From: Bradyrhizobium sp. SRL28
GTDB taxonomy: Bacteria; Pseudomonadota; Alphaproteobacteria; Rhizobiales; Xanthobacteraceae
DNA: 64,000 nucleotides
Assembly: GCF_018596315.1 (NCBI RefSeq)
Contig: NZ_JAHEAG010000001.1
Span: 843,504 to 907,503, forward strand
Direction: 5' to 3'
Notes under the pieces: generated by a model
Told to the model about the DNA's origin: nothing
Databases searched by the model: none
Seen by the model: the letters and a program-made list of their open reading frames with translations, nothing else
Program-made: the position numbers and the translations under genes
Shown: piece after piece, positions 55,107 to 63,586 of the stretch
Layout: the number at the start of each line of letters is the position of its first letter
Position numbering within the stretch: position 1 is the stretch's first letter

Positions 55107-55183
55107 AATAGCGCGAATGAGCGCAGCGATATACGAGAATCGGGACACGCCCCCGGATATCGTTTCGTTCATCCAGGCTACGG
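55107..55183. repeat. degenerate palindromic repeat
   Basis: AATAGCGCGAATGAGCGCAGCGATATA and CCCGGATATCGTTTCGTTCATCCAGGCTACGG form a diverged copy of the GTAGCCCGGAT family, between the orphan gene and the DinB gene. Confidence 0.55.
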
Positions 55184-55192
55184 AATTCACCT

Positions 55193-55759
55193 CTAGGCCT
55201 CCGAGCCGCCCCAAATCTTCTCTTCGCTCCAACCCAACTCCGCAAACTCCTCCGCCCGCAACGAGGCTTCACCCACCGCGAAGAACTCGTCGAGCTGTGG
55301 CGGGCTCACCGACGTGCCGCTCAGCATGGCGTGGACCTGGCCGCGATGATGCACCTGATGTTGAAACAGATGCAGGAGCAATCGGTCCATCCGCTCGCGC
55401 TGGATGGAGGTGCCGCGATGCACGGAGATGATACGCTGCAGTCCGGCGCCGTCGAGCGCTTCGACGATCTTGAGCAAACGCCGATCGACTGCGGCCTGGG
55501 CTTCCTTCAGTGCGACGACCGTTGCGCAAGGCTCCTGATCCGCAAAGGCGGCCGGGCCGAGCGTGCCGCCTTCCATCGCGTCGACGTAAAAATGGTCGAT
55601 GATCAGGATGTGGTTGAGCGTGGCGCGCAGACTTGGAAAGAAGCCGGTTCGTTTTGCGGTGAACTCATCCGGCGGCAGTCCGATGCAGGCGGTCAGCAGC
55701 CGGTGGTTTGCCCAGGCGTTGTTGTACGCCATGGCGCGATAGGGAAGCACATCAGTCAT
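55193..55759 (-). CDS. DinB family protein
   Basis: A 188-residue four-helix-bundle protein of the DinB/YfiT type. The likely metal-binding histidines are in TLNHILIIDHFY (about 48-56) and LFQHQVHHRGQVHAML (about 131-145). Such proteins bind a divalent metal and some are bacillithiol- or mycothiol-dependent transferases; the substrate here is unknown. It is an isolated gene with repeats on both sides. Confidence 0.88.
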   Translation of the reverse strand: MTDVLPYRAMAYNNAWANHRLLTACIGLPPDEFTAKRTGFFPSLRATLNHILIIDHFYVDAMEGGTLGPAAFADQEPCATVVALKEAQAAVDRRLLKIVEALDGAGLQRIISVHRGTSIQRERMDRLLLHLFQHQVHHRGQVHAMLSGTSVSPPQLDEFFAVGEASLRAEEFAELGWSEEKIWGGSEA

Positions 55760-55774
55760 TGGCGTTGCAAACCA

Positions 55775-55852
55775 GTAGCCCGCATGAGCGCAGCGATATG
55801 CGGGGAGCGATAATGAAGGTCCCGGATTGCGCTGCGCTCCATCCGGGCTACG
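55775..55852. repeat. palindromic repeat, GTAGCCCGCATGAGCG...ATCCGGGCTACG
   Basis: Left end GTAGCCCGCATGAGCGCAGCGATATGCGGGG, right end CGGATTGCGCTGCGCTCCATCCGGGCTACG, as in the 53610 copy. Confidence 0.8.
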
Positions 55853-55881
55853 CTCGCTAACTCACCCCACGATTTCTCCGC

Positions 55882-55965
55882 CGTCATTGCGAGAAGCGAT
55901 AGCGACGAAGCAATCCACCTTCTCGATGCCGTGCTATGGATTGCTTCGCTTCGCTCGCAATGACG
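55882..55965. repeat. palindromic repeat, CGTCATTGCGAGAAGCGATAGCGACGAAGCAATCC family
   Basis: Second repeat type placed 30 bases after the previous one. It lies between the DinB gene and the end of the molybdenum hydroxylase operon, where it may serve as a boundary. Confidence 0.85.
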
Positions 55966-55990
55966 GTTTGGCTACATACCGTCGTACTCC

Positions 55991-58264
55991 CTACTCCGCC
56001 GCCTCTCGCGTCGGTGCTTCCAGCACTTCCAGCACCTTCGGCGGCGACATCGGCAGGGCGTAGAAACGTTTGCCGAGCGCGTTGTAGATCGCGTTAGCGA
56101 CCGCGGCCATCACGGGGACTAGCGGCACTTCGCCGACGCCCTTGACGCCTTGCGGGTGTTTCGGGTTCGGCACTTCGACCATGATGCAGTCGAGCATCGG
56201 CAGGTCCGAGCAGACCGGCATGCGATAGTCGAGGAAGCCGGGGTTATCGACCTTGCCTTCCCGCGTGTAGATGTATTCCTCGTTCAGCGCCCAGCCGATG
56301 CCTTGGGCGACGCCGCCCTGGAGCTGGCCCTCGACATAGCCGGGGTGAATGGCGCGGCCGACATCCTGCACGGCGGTGTAGCGGATGACGCGCGCAATGC
56401 CGAGATCGACGTCGACCTCGACGTCGCAGACATGCGTGCCGAAACCGCCATCGGCGCCCGTGGTGTTGAGCTGCACGCCGGCGCCGATCGGGCCACCCAT
56501 CGCGGGCGCCTTCTCGGCGAGCTCTTCCAGCGTCAGCGGTTCGAACTGGCCGGCGTTCGGGCTCACCGGGTGCGCCGCGCCGTTCTCCCACTTCACCGCT
56601 TCAGGATCGATCTCCCAGATCTTTGCGGCGCGCTCGCGCAGCGTCTGGATGATCTTTTCGGTCGACTGCGTCACGACAATCGAGGAGGCGAACAGCACGC
56701 GGCTGCCGCCGGTGAGATTCGAAAAACCAATCGTCTGCGTGTCGCCGATGATGACGGAGACGCGGCGGTAATCAATACCAAGAAGTTCGGCGCAGATGTT
56801 GGCGATGCCGGCACGCGAACCGCCGATGTCAGGATGCCCTGTCGTGACGACGACGTTGCCGTCTTCCGTGATGTTGACTTGCGCGGAGGATTCACCGCCG
56901 GCGTTGAACCAGAAGCCGGAGGCGACGCCCCTGCCCCTTGGATTGCCGTGGCCGTCACCGAGGGGCGCGGCATAATGCGGCGAGCTTTTGGCTGCTTCCA
57001 CCGTCTCGATATAGCCGATGCGCGGAAACACCGGGCCGTGCGCGGCTTTCGTTCCTTCCTTCGCGGCGTTCTTCAGGCGGAAGTCGAGCGGGTCCATCTT
57101 GAGCGCTTCGGCGACTTCGTCCATCACGCATTCGACGGCATAGGCGCCGATCGGCGCACCGGGCGCGCGATAGGCTGCGACTTTCGAGCGGTTGGAGCAG
57201 ACGTCAAAACCTTCGGAGAGCAGGTTCGGGATGTCGTAGGGCGTGAAGCTGCAGCCGGCCGCGCCGCGGATCGGCGAGCCCGGGAAGGCGCCGGCCTGCA
57301 GATAGAAGGTGCCGTGCGCGGCGACGATCTTGCCGTCTTTCGTGGCTCCAATCTTCACCGTGCTCTTCGAGCCTGAGGTGGGGCCGGTCGCGCGCATCAC
57401 TTCCTCGCGCGTCATCACCATCTTCACCGGGCGGCCGGATTTTTTCGCAAGCAGCGTCGCGAGCGGTTCGAGATAGACGATGGTCTTGCCGCCAAAGCCG
57501 CCGCCGATCTCAGCGGGGATAGCGCGGATGTCGCTCTGCGGGATGCCGGTGAGATAGGCCGTCATCGCGCGCACCATGAACTGGCCCTGGCTGGAGCTCC
57601 AGATCGTGGTCTTGCCGTCAGGCGCGACCGAGATCAGGCAGGCATGCGGCTCGATATAGCCCTGATGAACGGGGCGCGTGGTGAAGGTGCGCTCGATGAC
57701 GATGTCGGCCTTCTTGAATCCACCAGCGATGTCGCCCTTCTTGTGCTCGAGGCGGCCGGCGATATTGGACGGCTTGCCGTCAAACTTGTTGAACTCGTGC
57801 AGAACAGGCGCATCGGGCTTGATCGCGTCGTCGATCTCGATCGACCACGGCAGCACCTCGTAATCGACCTCGATCAGCTTGCAGGCTTCGGCTGCGATCG
57901 CTTCGGTGGTCGCGGCGACGGCAGCTATGGGGTGGCCGGGGAACAGCGCCTTGTCGCGCGCCATCACGTTGCGGCACATCCAGCGCATGTCCTGGATGCC
58001 CAGCATGACCGCGCCGTTGGCGATCGGGAAATCGACGATGTCGCGCGCGGTGACGACGGCTCTTACGCCCGGCAGCTTCTCTGCCTTGGAGGTGTCGATC
58101 GACCTGATGCGCGCATGCGGATGCGGGCTGCGCAAAACCTTGCCCCAGATCATGCCGGGCATCGTGGTGTCGGCGGCGAACTGGGCGCGGCCGGTGACCT
58201 TGTCCATGCCATCAGGACGGATGGTGCGCTGGCCGATCCATTTGTTGTTGGTGACGAGATTCAT
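55991..58264 (-). CDS. Molybdenum hydroxylase large subunit (CoxL/XdhB family)
   Basis: A 757-residue molybdopterin-binding subunit. The molybdenum-site blocks are GGGFGGKTIVYLEPLATLLAKKSGRPVKMVMTREEVMRATG and YRAPGAPIGAYAVECVMDEVA. The catalytic glutamate is in GVKGVGEVPLVPVMAAVANAI near the end. The active-site loop reads AYRAPG, not the AYxCSFR of genuine (form I) CO dehydrogenase, so oxidation of a heterocycle or acyl-CoA-type substrate is more likely than CO. It is the last gene of the operon FAD subunit, [2Fe-2S] subunit, large subunit, with gaps of only 18 and 16 bases. Confidence 0.9.
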   Translation of the reverse strand: MNLVTNNKWIGQRTIRPDGMDKVTGRAQFAADTTMPGMIWGKVLRSPHPHARIRSIDTSKAEKLPGVRAVVTARDIVDFPIANGAVMLGIQDMRWMCRNVMARDKALFPGHPIAAVAATTEAIAAEACKLIEVDYEVLPWSIEIDDAIKPDAPVLHEFNKFDGKPSNIAGRLEHKKGDIAGGFKKADIVIERTFTTRPVHQGYIEPHACLISVAPDGKTTIWSSSQGQFMVRAMTAYLTGIPQSDIRAIPAEIGGGFGGKTIVYLEPLATLLAKKSGRPVKMVMTREEVMRATGPTSGSKSTVKIGATKDGKIVAAHGTFYLQAGAFPGSPIRGAAGCSFTPYDIPNLLSEGFDVCSNRSKVAAYRAPGAPIGAYAVECVMDEVAEALKMDPLDFRLKNAAKEGTKAAHGPVFPRIGYIETVEAAKSSPHYAAPLGDGHGNPRGRGVASGFWFNAGGESSAQVNITEDGNVVVTTGHPDIGGSRAGIANICAELLGIDYRRVSVIIGDTQTIGFSNLTGGSRVLFASSIVVTQSTEKIIQTLRERAAKIWEIDPEAVKWENGAAHPVSPNAGQFEPLTLEELAEKAPAMGGPIGAGVQLNTTGADGGFGTHVCDVEVDVDLGIARVIRYTAVQDVGRAIHPGYVEGQLQGGVAQGIGWALNEEYIYTREGKVDNPGFLDYRMPVCSDLPMLDCIMVEVPNPKHPQGVKGVGEVPLVPVMAAVANAIYNALGKRFYALPMSPPKVLEVLEAPTREAAE

Positions 58265-58280
58265 TGGGCTGGCTCCAGCT

Positions 58281-58757
58281 TTATTGGGCGCGCATTTCGG
58301 CGGCGGTTTCCATCACCGCGCGGACGATCTTGTCATAGCCGGTGCACCGGCAAAGATTTCCGGCGAGCCAGAAGCGGATTTCCTCCTCGCTCGGCTCCGG
58401 GTTCTTCTTCAGCAGCGCGTCGGAGGCGACCAGCATGCCCGAGGTGCAGATGCCGCATTGCAGGGCGGCCATCTCCAGGAATTTCTGCTGCAGCGGATGG
58501 AGCTTATCGCCCTGTGCCATGCCCTCGATGGTCCGGATCTCGTGGTCTTGCGCTTCGACCGCGAGCATCAGGCAGGAACAGATCAAGCGATCGTCGAGCG
58601 TGATGGAGCAGGCGCCGCAATCGCCGGAGGCGCAGCCTTCTTTGGAGCCGGTTAGCGCGAGCGGACCGCGCAGCGCGTCGAGCATGGTGTCTGATGGCTC
58701 GCACAGGAATTCCATCGGCTCGCCGTTGATGGACGTGGTGACGTGAACTTTGGCCAT
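58281..58757 (-). CDS. Molybdenum hydroxylase [2Fe-2S] subunit (CoxS-like)
   Basis: A 158-residue electron-transfer subunit. The plant-type ferredoxin cluster is in GCASGDCGACSITLDDRLICSC (C-x4-C-x2-C-x11-C). The second all-helical cluster is in QCGICTSGML ... NLCRCTGYDKIV. It passes electrons from the molybdenum cofactor to FAD in the partner subunit. It sits between the two partner genes. Confidence 0.94.
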   Translation of the reverse strand: MAKVHVTTSINGEPMEFLCEPSDTMLDALRGPLALTGSKEGCASGDCGACSITLDDRLICSCLMLAVEAQDHEIRTIEGMAQGDKLHPLQQKFLEMAALQCGICTSGMLVASDALLKKNPEPSEEEIRFWLAGNLCRCTGYDKIVRAVMETAAEMRAQ

Positions 58758-58775
58758 TGAATTCTATTTCCCGAT

Positions 58776-59648
58776 TCAATTTTTCTGAGTCGCGCGTTGG
58801 GCGGCGATAGCGGCGGTGCGCTTGAGCAGCACGCCGGCCACCTTGGTGCGATAAGCGATGGTGCCGCGCTTGTCGTCGATCGGGCGACAGGCGGCGGAGC
58901 ACGCGGCTGCCGCCTTGGCGAGCGCGGCGTCGTCGAGCTTTGAGCCGATCAGCGCCTTGGCGGCGTCTTCGACCAGCAGGACTGTGGGCGCGACTGCGCC
59001 GAGGCCGACGCGAGCGGCGGTGACGGTGCCGTCCTTGATCGTGAGACTAACGCCGACGCCGACGACGGCGATGTCCATTTCGGTGCGCGGGATCATGCGT
59101 AAGTAAGCGTCGCTCGATCCCGGCGGGCGCGGCGGTAATGCAAAACTGACGAGGATCTCGCCGGGCTTCAAATTGGTGCGGCCGGGGCCGGCGGGGACGT
59201 CTTCCACCTTCATTTCGCGGCGGCCGTTCGGGCCCTGCACGGTGACGATGGCGCCGGCCGCAACCATCGCGGGCACGCTGTCGCCGGCGGGCGAGCCGTT
59301 GCAGAGATTGCCGCCGGCGGACGCGCGGCCCTGCACCTGCTTGGAACCGATCAGGTTGACGGCTTCGAGCACGCCGGGCCAGACCTTGCTGAAACTTTTG
59401 TGTTCCGCGAGCGCCATGCCGGAGACGGCGGCCCCGATGCGAAAGCCGCCATCGGCGGTCTGCTCGATTCCCATCATCTCGGGGATTTTCTTGATGTCGA
59501 CGATCACGCCGGGCTTGAGCACGCCGGATCGCATCTGCACCAGCAAATCCGTGCCGCCGGCCAGGATGCGCGCGGCGCTGCCGGCTTTCGCAAATGCACC
59601 GATCGCTTCGTCAAGCGTATCCGGCGCCAGGTATCGGAGTTCCGTCAT
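58776..59648 (-). CDS. Molybdenum hydroxylase FAD-binding subunit (CoxM-like)
   Basis: A 290-residue FAD subunit. The two flavin motifs are ARILAGGTDLLVQMRSGVLKPG and GRASAGGNLCNGSPAGDSVPA. The C-terminal CO-dehydrogenase flavoprotein domain follows (about 175-285). I chose the ATG at 59648 because MTELRYLAPDTLDEAI is the usual N-terminus; the frame is open 25 codons earlier. It is the first gene of the three-gene operon and lies divergent from the lytic transglycosylase. Confidence 0.92.
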   Translation of the reverse strand: MTELRYLAPDTLDEAIGAFAKAGSAARILAGGTDLLVQMRSGVLKPGVIVDIKKIPEMMGIEQTADGGFRIGAAVSGMALAEHKSFSKVWPGVLEAVNLIGSKQVQGRASAGGNLCNGSPAGDSVPAMVAAGAIVTVQGPNGRREMKVEDVPAGPGRTNLKPGEILVSFALPPRPPGSSDAYLRMIPRTEMDIAVVGVGVSLTIKDGTVTAARVGLGAVAPTVLLVEDAAKALIGSKLDDAALAKAAAACSAACRPIDDKRGTIAYRTKVAGVLLKRTAAIAAQRATQKN

Positions 59649-59833
59649 GGATCCCGCAGTCTCCCATTTTGTCTGCCCGCCCCATATGGGCGACGGCCTT
59701 ATATTGGCCCGGCAGTGCGACAAGCCTACACGGCGGGAGGCGGTTGGAACAGCCTGCGAGATCAGGTTGATACGGCAGGCTCCTATGCGCGCGGCGGGGC
59801 TTGCGGGCCGGATTGCTCCAAGGCGGGAGCCGA

Positions 59834-59929
59834 TAGGGTGGGCAAAGGCGCACTTGCGCCGTGCCCACCATATTGATTGAACTGGCTTGCTTTGAAATGG
59901 TGGGCACGCTTCGCTTTGCCCACCCTACG
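59834..59929. repeat. palindromic repeat (TAGGGTGGGCAAAG...TTTGCCCACCCTACG)
   Basis: Outer arms TAGGGTGGGCAAAGGCG and CGCTTTGCCCACCCTA with inner CGTGCCCACCAT / ATGGTGGGCACG. It occupies the divergent space between the molybdenum hydroxylase operon and mltB-like gene. Apart from it, the 305-base gap shows no promoter I can name. Confidence 0.8.
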
Positions 59930-59953
59930 ATTCCTTTCAAGCCGGTGACATCG

Positions 59954-61303
59954 ATGCCGCTTTTCAGATTCCTCGTTGCTGCCGCGGCATCCCTGTCCCT
60001 TTCCTCCTTCGCCATCGCCCAAACAGTCCCCGCGCCGACCCGGCCAGCGGTGGTGCAACCGAGACCACTTGCCCCGGCTCCCGGCCAGCCGGTCGCGAGG
60101 GCCCCCTCACCCCGCGCGGCCGCCTGTCACAACGGCATGTCGTTCGACCGCTTCCTTGCCGACCTCAAGCAGCAGGCGCTGGCGGACGGCGTCTCGCAGC
60201 GCGCGCTGGCCGAAGCCGCGCCCTACCTCACCTACGACCAAAGCATCGTCAACCGCGACCGCGGTCAGCGCGTCTTCGGCCAGGTGTTCAACGAATTCTC
60301 ACGAAACCGGGCGTCCGATGGCGCGGCGAAAAATGCGCAGGCGAGAGTCCGGATGCATGCGGCGGCGTTCAACCGCGCCGAGAAGGAATATGGCGTGCCG
60401 CCGGCGGTGATTGCCGCGTTCTGGGGGCTTGAGAGCAGTTTTGGCGCCGAGCTGGGCAAGCTGCATACGCTGCCGTCGCTGGTGTCGCTGGCCTATGATT
60501 GCCGCCGCTCGGAGATGTTCCAGAAGGAAACCATCGCCGCGCTGAAGATCATCGACCGTGGCGATCTCACGCCAGCCGAGATGATCGGCTCATGGGCCGG
60601 CGAGCTCGGCCAGACGCAATTTTTGCCAACGCACTATTTCAACTATGCGGTGGACTATGACGGCGACGGCCACCGCAACATGCTGCGCAGCGTCCCCGAC
60701 GTGATTGGCTCGACCGCAAACTACATCGCCAACGGATTGAAGTGGCGGCGCGGCGAGCCGTGGCTGCAGGAAGTGCGCGCGCCGGCGAATTTCCCGTGGG
60801 ACCAGGCCGATCTCACCGTCAAACTGTCGCGCGCGAAATTCGCGCAGCTCGGCGTCACCTATCCAGATGGCAGGCCGCTGCCGAACGACGACATGCCGGC
60901 GTCGCTGCTGCTGCCTATGGGCCGCACCGGACCGGCATTCCTGGCCTATGCGAACTTCGCCGCCTATACCGAGTGGAACAACTCGCTGATCTATTCGACC
61001 ACCGCGGCCTATCTCGCCACCCGCATCGCCGGCGCCCCGCCGATGCGGCAGCCATCAGCGCCGGTCGCGCAACTGCCGTTCCACGAGCTGAAAGAGCTGC
61101 AGCAGCTCCTGGTGCGCGCCGGCTTCAATGTCGGCAAGGTCGACGGCGTGATGGGCCAGTTGAGCCGCACGGCGGTGAAGACGATGCAGATCAAATACGG
61201 CCTGCCCGCGGATTCCTGGCCGACCGCGGAGCTATTGGCGCGGATGCGCGGGCCCGGCGTCCAGGCACAGCCCGCCGGCATGGTGATGCCGGCGGCGCGG
61301 TAG
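59954..61303 (+). CDS. Lytic murein transglycosylase B-like, with peptidoglycan-binding domain
   Basis: A 449-residue exported enzyme. The signal peptide (PLFRFLVAAAASLSLSSFAIAQ) is followed by a Pro-rich linker. The MltB/SLT_2 domain covers about 58-365, with the catalytic glutamate in AAFWGLESSFGAELG and the GELGQTQFLPTHYF motif. A C-terminal peptidoglycan-binding domain has ELQQLLVRAGFNVGKVDGVMGQLSRTAVK. It cleaves the glycan strand to 1,6-anhydro products in the periplasm. The ATG at 59954 starts the signal peptide; the earlier open codons are repeat sequence. Confidence 0.93.
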   Translation: MPLFRFLVAAAASLSLSSFAIAQTVPAPTRPAVVQPRPLAPAPGQPVARAPSPRAAACHNGMSFDRFLADLKQQALADGVSQRALAEAAPYLTYDQSIVNRDRGQRVFGQVFNEFSRNRASDGAAKNAQARVRMHAAAFNRAEKEYGVPPAVIAAFWGLESSFGAELGKLHTLPSLVSLAYDCRRSEMFQKETIAALKIIDRGDLTPAEMIGSWAGELGQTQFLPTHYFNYAVDYDGDGHRNMLRSVPDVIGSTANYIANGLKWRRGEPWLQEVRAPANFPWDQADLTVKLSRAKFAQLGVTYPDGRPLPNDDMPASLLLPMGRTGPAFLAYANFAAYTEWNNSLIYSTTAAYLATRIAGAPPMRQPSAPVAQLPFHELKELQQLLVRAGFNVGKVDGVMGQLSRTAVKTMQIKYGLPADSWPTAELLARMRGPGVQAQPAGMVMPAAR

Positions 61304-61311
61304 TTGTAGCC

Positions 61312-61430
61312 GTAGCCCGGATGGAGCGAAGCGAAATCCGGGACGGTGCCGCGTATACAGAACCCCGGATTGCGCGGAGCCTGTCATCGGGCGCGCATTC
61401 GCGTGACCCGTTGGCTCCATCCGGGCTACG
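61312..61430. repeat. palindromic repeat, GTAGCCCGGATGGAGC family with inserted segment
   Basis: GTAGCCCGGATGGAGCGAAG at the left and GGCTCCATCCGGGCTACG at the right. The middle has an extra block CCTGTCATCGGGCGCGCATTCGCGTGACCCGTT not seen in the other copies. Confidence 0.75.
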
Positions 61431-61557
61431 GGTTCGGCGCTGGAATAATTGACTGCGATCGATACGCTGCAGGCGTTGTATTTCCTTCGCAGCTCCCCAT
61501 GTCGAAAAGCGCCTCATCCTCCCGAGGCCTCATTCCGCATCACGAAAAGAGCCCCAC

Positions 61558-62061
61558 ATGTCTTTCCACGACGCCACCGTGCCGGCCTTCCTGCAGATTC
61601 TCGGCAGCCTTTCCGGCCTGCTCACGAAAGCGGAAGCGCATTGCAAGGCGAAGAACATCCAGCCCGAGGTGCTGCTCAACGCGCGGCTTTATCCGGACAT
61701 GTATCCGCTGGCGCGGCAGGTGCAGACGACTTGCGATTTCGCCATGAAAACCTGCGCTCGCCTCACCGGCAGCGAGGTGCCGCAGACGCCGGACACCGAA
61801 AAGAGTTTTGAGGAGTTGCAGCAGCGGATCGCGAAGTCGATCGACTATGTGAAGTCGTTCAAGCCGGCGCAGTTCGACGGCGGCGATACGCGCGAGGTGA
61901 CCTTCCCGATCGGCCCGAGCAACACCATGACGATGAAGGGCCAGCAATATCTCGTCAATTTTGCGTTTCCGAATTTCTATTTCCATGCCGCCACAGCGCA
62001 CGGCATTTTGCGGCACAACGGCGTGGAGATCGGCAAGCGGGATTTTCTTGGGGTGAGGTAA
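61558..62061 (+). CDS. DUF1993 protein
   Basis: A 167-residue helical protein with the DUF1993 pattern: FLQILGSLSGLLTKAEAHCKAKNIQPEVLLNARLYPDMYPLARQVQTTCDFAMKTCARLTG and YLVNFAFPNFYFHAATAHGILRHNGVEIGKRDFLG. The family belongs to the DinB-like four-helix bundle clan and has no assigned function. A separate transcript is likely, since a repeat fills the space after the transglycosylase. Confidence 0.88.
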   Translation: MSFHDATVPAFLQILGSLSGLLTKAEAHCKAKNIQPEVLLNARLYPDMYPLARQVQTTCDFAMKTCARLTGSEVPQTPDTEKSFEELQQRIAKSIDYVKSFKPAQFDGGDTREVTFPIGPSNTMTMKGQQYLVNFAFPNFYFHAATAHGILRHNGVEIGKRDFLGVR

Positions 62062-62108
62062 TCGCAGCCGTCGCTGCGGGCGCGCTGCTTGCCGCGGCGA
62101 CGGCGCTA

Positions 62109-62654
62109 TCAGCGCAAGGAAGCCAGTTCGCGCGCGAGGTTTTCGCGGGCCTGCCGGTCATATCTCGCGGCGAAGGCCGCATCGGGAAAGATGACCGGCC
62201 GTGCGGCGAACTGGCTGAGCACTTTTGCGCGACCGGCGCGATAGTCGCGCTCCGGAACGTGGATGAACTCCTGCCGGATCGCCGCGGCATACGCGTAGTA
62301 TAGCGCGGGCTCTGCGCCGAGGATGCTGAGATCGATCGAGATCAGGACGGCGCCCAGCCGATCATCGGGCTGGACGTCATGTGTCTTGGTCAGGCGGATC
62401 AGGCGGCCGACTTCCTGACGGAGGTCCTCGCGGACGTGCTGTTCGGCCAGCCGCGCGCTGAGCTCTTCATTGTCCGAGCGGGTCGCGTCGTAGATGACAT
62501 CGTGCCACCAGATGGCCTCGGACAGAATTTCGCGCTCGGCCGCCGAAAGACCGTCGACGCGCGCGAGTGCAGCGAGACAGTCTTCGATGTGTGCGAGGTT
62601 GTGATAGTGGCGGCCCGGCGCCGTGTAAGCGGCAACCAACTGTTCGCGGTTCAT
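62109..62654 (-). CDS. HD-superfamily predicted metal-dependent phosphohydrolase
   Basis: A 181-residue protein. The HD-type metal residues are in RHYHNLAHIEDCL (His pair, about 15-22) and AIWWHDVIYD (H-D, near 48-55). TKTHDV near 90 and the following DLSILGAEPALYYAYAAAIRQEF complete the family pattern. Homologues are often labelled predicted metal-dependent HD phosphohydrolase. The substrate is unknown. It converges with the DUF1993 gene. Confidence 0.85.
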   Translation of the reverse strand: MNREQLVAAYTAPGRHYHNLAHIEDCLAALARVDGLSAAEREILSEAIWWHDVIYDATRSDNEELSARLAEQHVREDLRQEVGRLIRLTKTHDVQPDDRLGAVLISIDLSILGAEPALYYAYAAAIRQEFIHVPERDYRAGRAKVLSQFAARPVIFPDAAFAARYDRQARENLARELASLR

Positions 62655-62680
62655 TGGTCTTTCCCCGAAGCACCGCCGCC

Positions 62681-62766
62681 GTAGGGCGGATTAGCAATAG
62701 CGTAATCCGCCGTCTTTCCGCGCGGAGGCACCGCGGTGGGTTACGCCTTCGGCTAACCCACCCTAC
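62681..62766. repeat. palindromic repeat (GTAGGGCGGATTAGC...GGCTAACCCACCCTAC)
   Basis: Left hairpin GGCGGATTAGCAATAGCGTAATCCGCC and right hairpin GTGGGTTACGCCTTCGGCTAACCCAC, each a perfect or near-perfect stem, in the gap between two minus-strand genes. Confidence 0.85.
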
Positions 62767-62772
62767 GAAACT

Positions 62773-63213
62773 CTACCGCATCGTGATCGCGAGGCCGCTG
62801 AGATCGGCGTTCGCCATCAACCCTACCTGGTGGCCGGTCAATTCGAGCACCGCGCCCTTCTGGTTGGTCAGCACGATCGCGCGCGCGCCGCGGCCCACCG
62901 CAAGGCCCGCGCCGGCCGCGCCGTAGACGCCGGCGACGTCGGAGGGGCGATAGATGTTGCTGACGCGGCCGCGCAGCACCGTCTTCGAGCCGCCGAACAC
63001 CAGGCCGTAGTCGAGGCCGCCGGTCGACAGCGGATAACGCCGCCCGCGGAAGTTCAGAACGCCGTTGCCACCGGATCCGCCGATGATCCATCCCGCCTTG
63101 TAGATCGTGAGCTGCACGAAGCCTTCGTCGGCATGCGAGGCAGAGGGCAGCGCTGCGCAAACGAGCGCCGTCAGCGCGAGCAGGACAGCACGAAGGCTGG
63201 ATGACATCTTCAT
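62773..63213 (-). CDS. small exported protein of unknown function
   Basis: A 146-residue protein. The signal peptide is SLRAVLLALTALVCAALPSASHA. The mature part is Gly-rich and beta-like (YKAGWIIGGSGGNGVLNFRGRRYPLSTGGLDYGLVFGGSKTVLRGRVSNI). It ends with GAVLELTGHQVGLMANADLSGLAITMR. The ATG at 63213 has TTGGAG nine bases upstream; the open frame to 63387 before it is not supported. I recognise no named domain with confidence. A small outer-membrane-associated or lipid-binding protein is possible. Confidence 0.75.
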   Translation of the reverse strand: MKMSSSLRAVLLALTALVCAALPSASHADEGFVQLTIYKAGWIIGGSGGNGVLNFRGRRYPLSTGGLDYGLVFGGSKTVLRGRVSNIYRPSDVAGVYGAAGAGLAVGRGARAIVLTNQKGAVLELTGHQVGLMANADLSGLAITMR

Positions 63214-63514
63214 GTATATTTTCTCCAAGGGAATTGGCAGGCCAGCGTGCGGCGCCGATTGAGTCGTGATTTGCTGATTGTACCTTATCGGGCGGGTGGG
63301 AAAAGCGTATTGATAGCCGCGCAACAGCGCATGACCGCAGACAGGACACAATTTCATCAAAATCCAAGGGATAACCGACGTGCACAAGCGAACAAAATTA
63401 TCGCTCCTGTGAACTGAATTACCTTCGCCGCGATCATCTCGCGCTAGTACCTCGTCCGGGGATCTCCTCGTACCGGCTCATGCTCTTCCAATCCTATCGG
63501 CGGGTCGCAAGCGC

Positions 63515-63548
63515 CGCGCCGCTGCCTTTCCAGCGAGGCAGCGGCGCG
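63515..63548. other. strong 13-bp stem-loop in the ridA leader region
   Basis: CGCGCCGCTGCCT (63515-63527) and AGGCAGCGGCGCG (63536-63548) pair perfectly around 8 bases, ending 38 bases before the ridA ATG. No T-tract follows on the plus strand. The remaining ~300 bases from 63214 to 63514 hold no gene or promoter that I can identify. Confidence 0.7.
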
Positions 63549-63586
63549 TTAGGCTCAAAGCAACGAACCGTTCATGGAGGTGTCCC

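Noticed and set aside
63214..63387. Extension of the exported protein containing KLCPVCGHALL, resembling a zinc ribbon
   Set aside because: It would bury the signal peptide, and TTGGAG stands before the ATG at 63213; the second C-x-x-C of a ribbon is missing.
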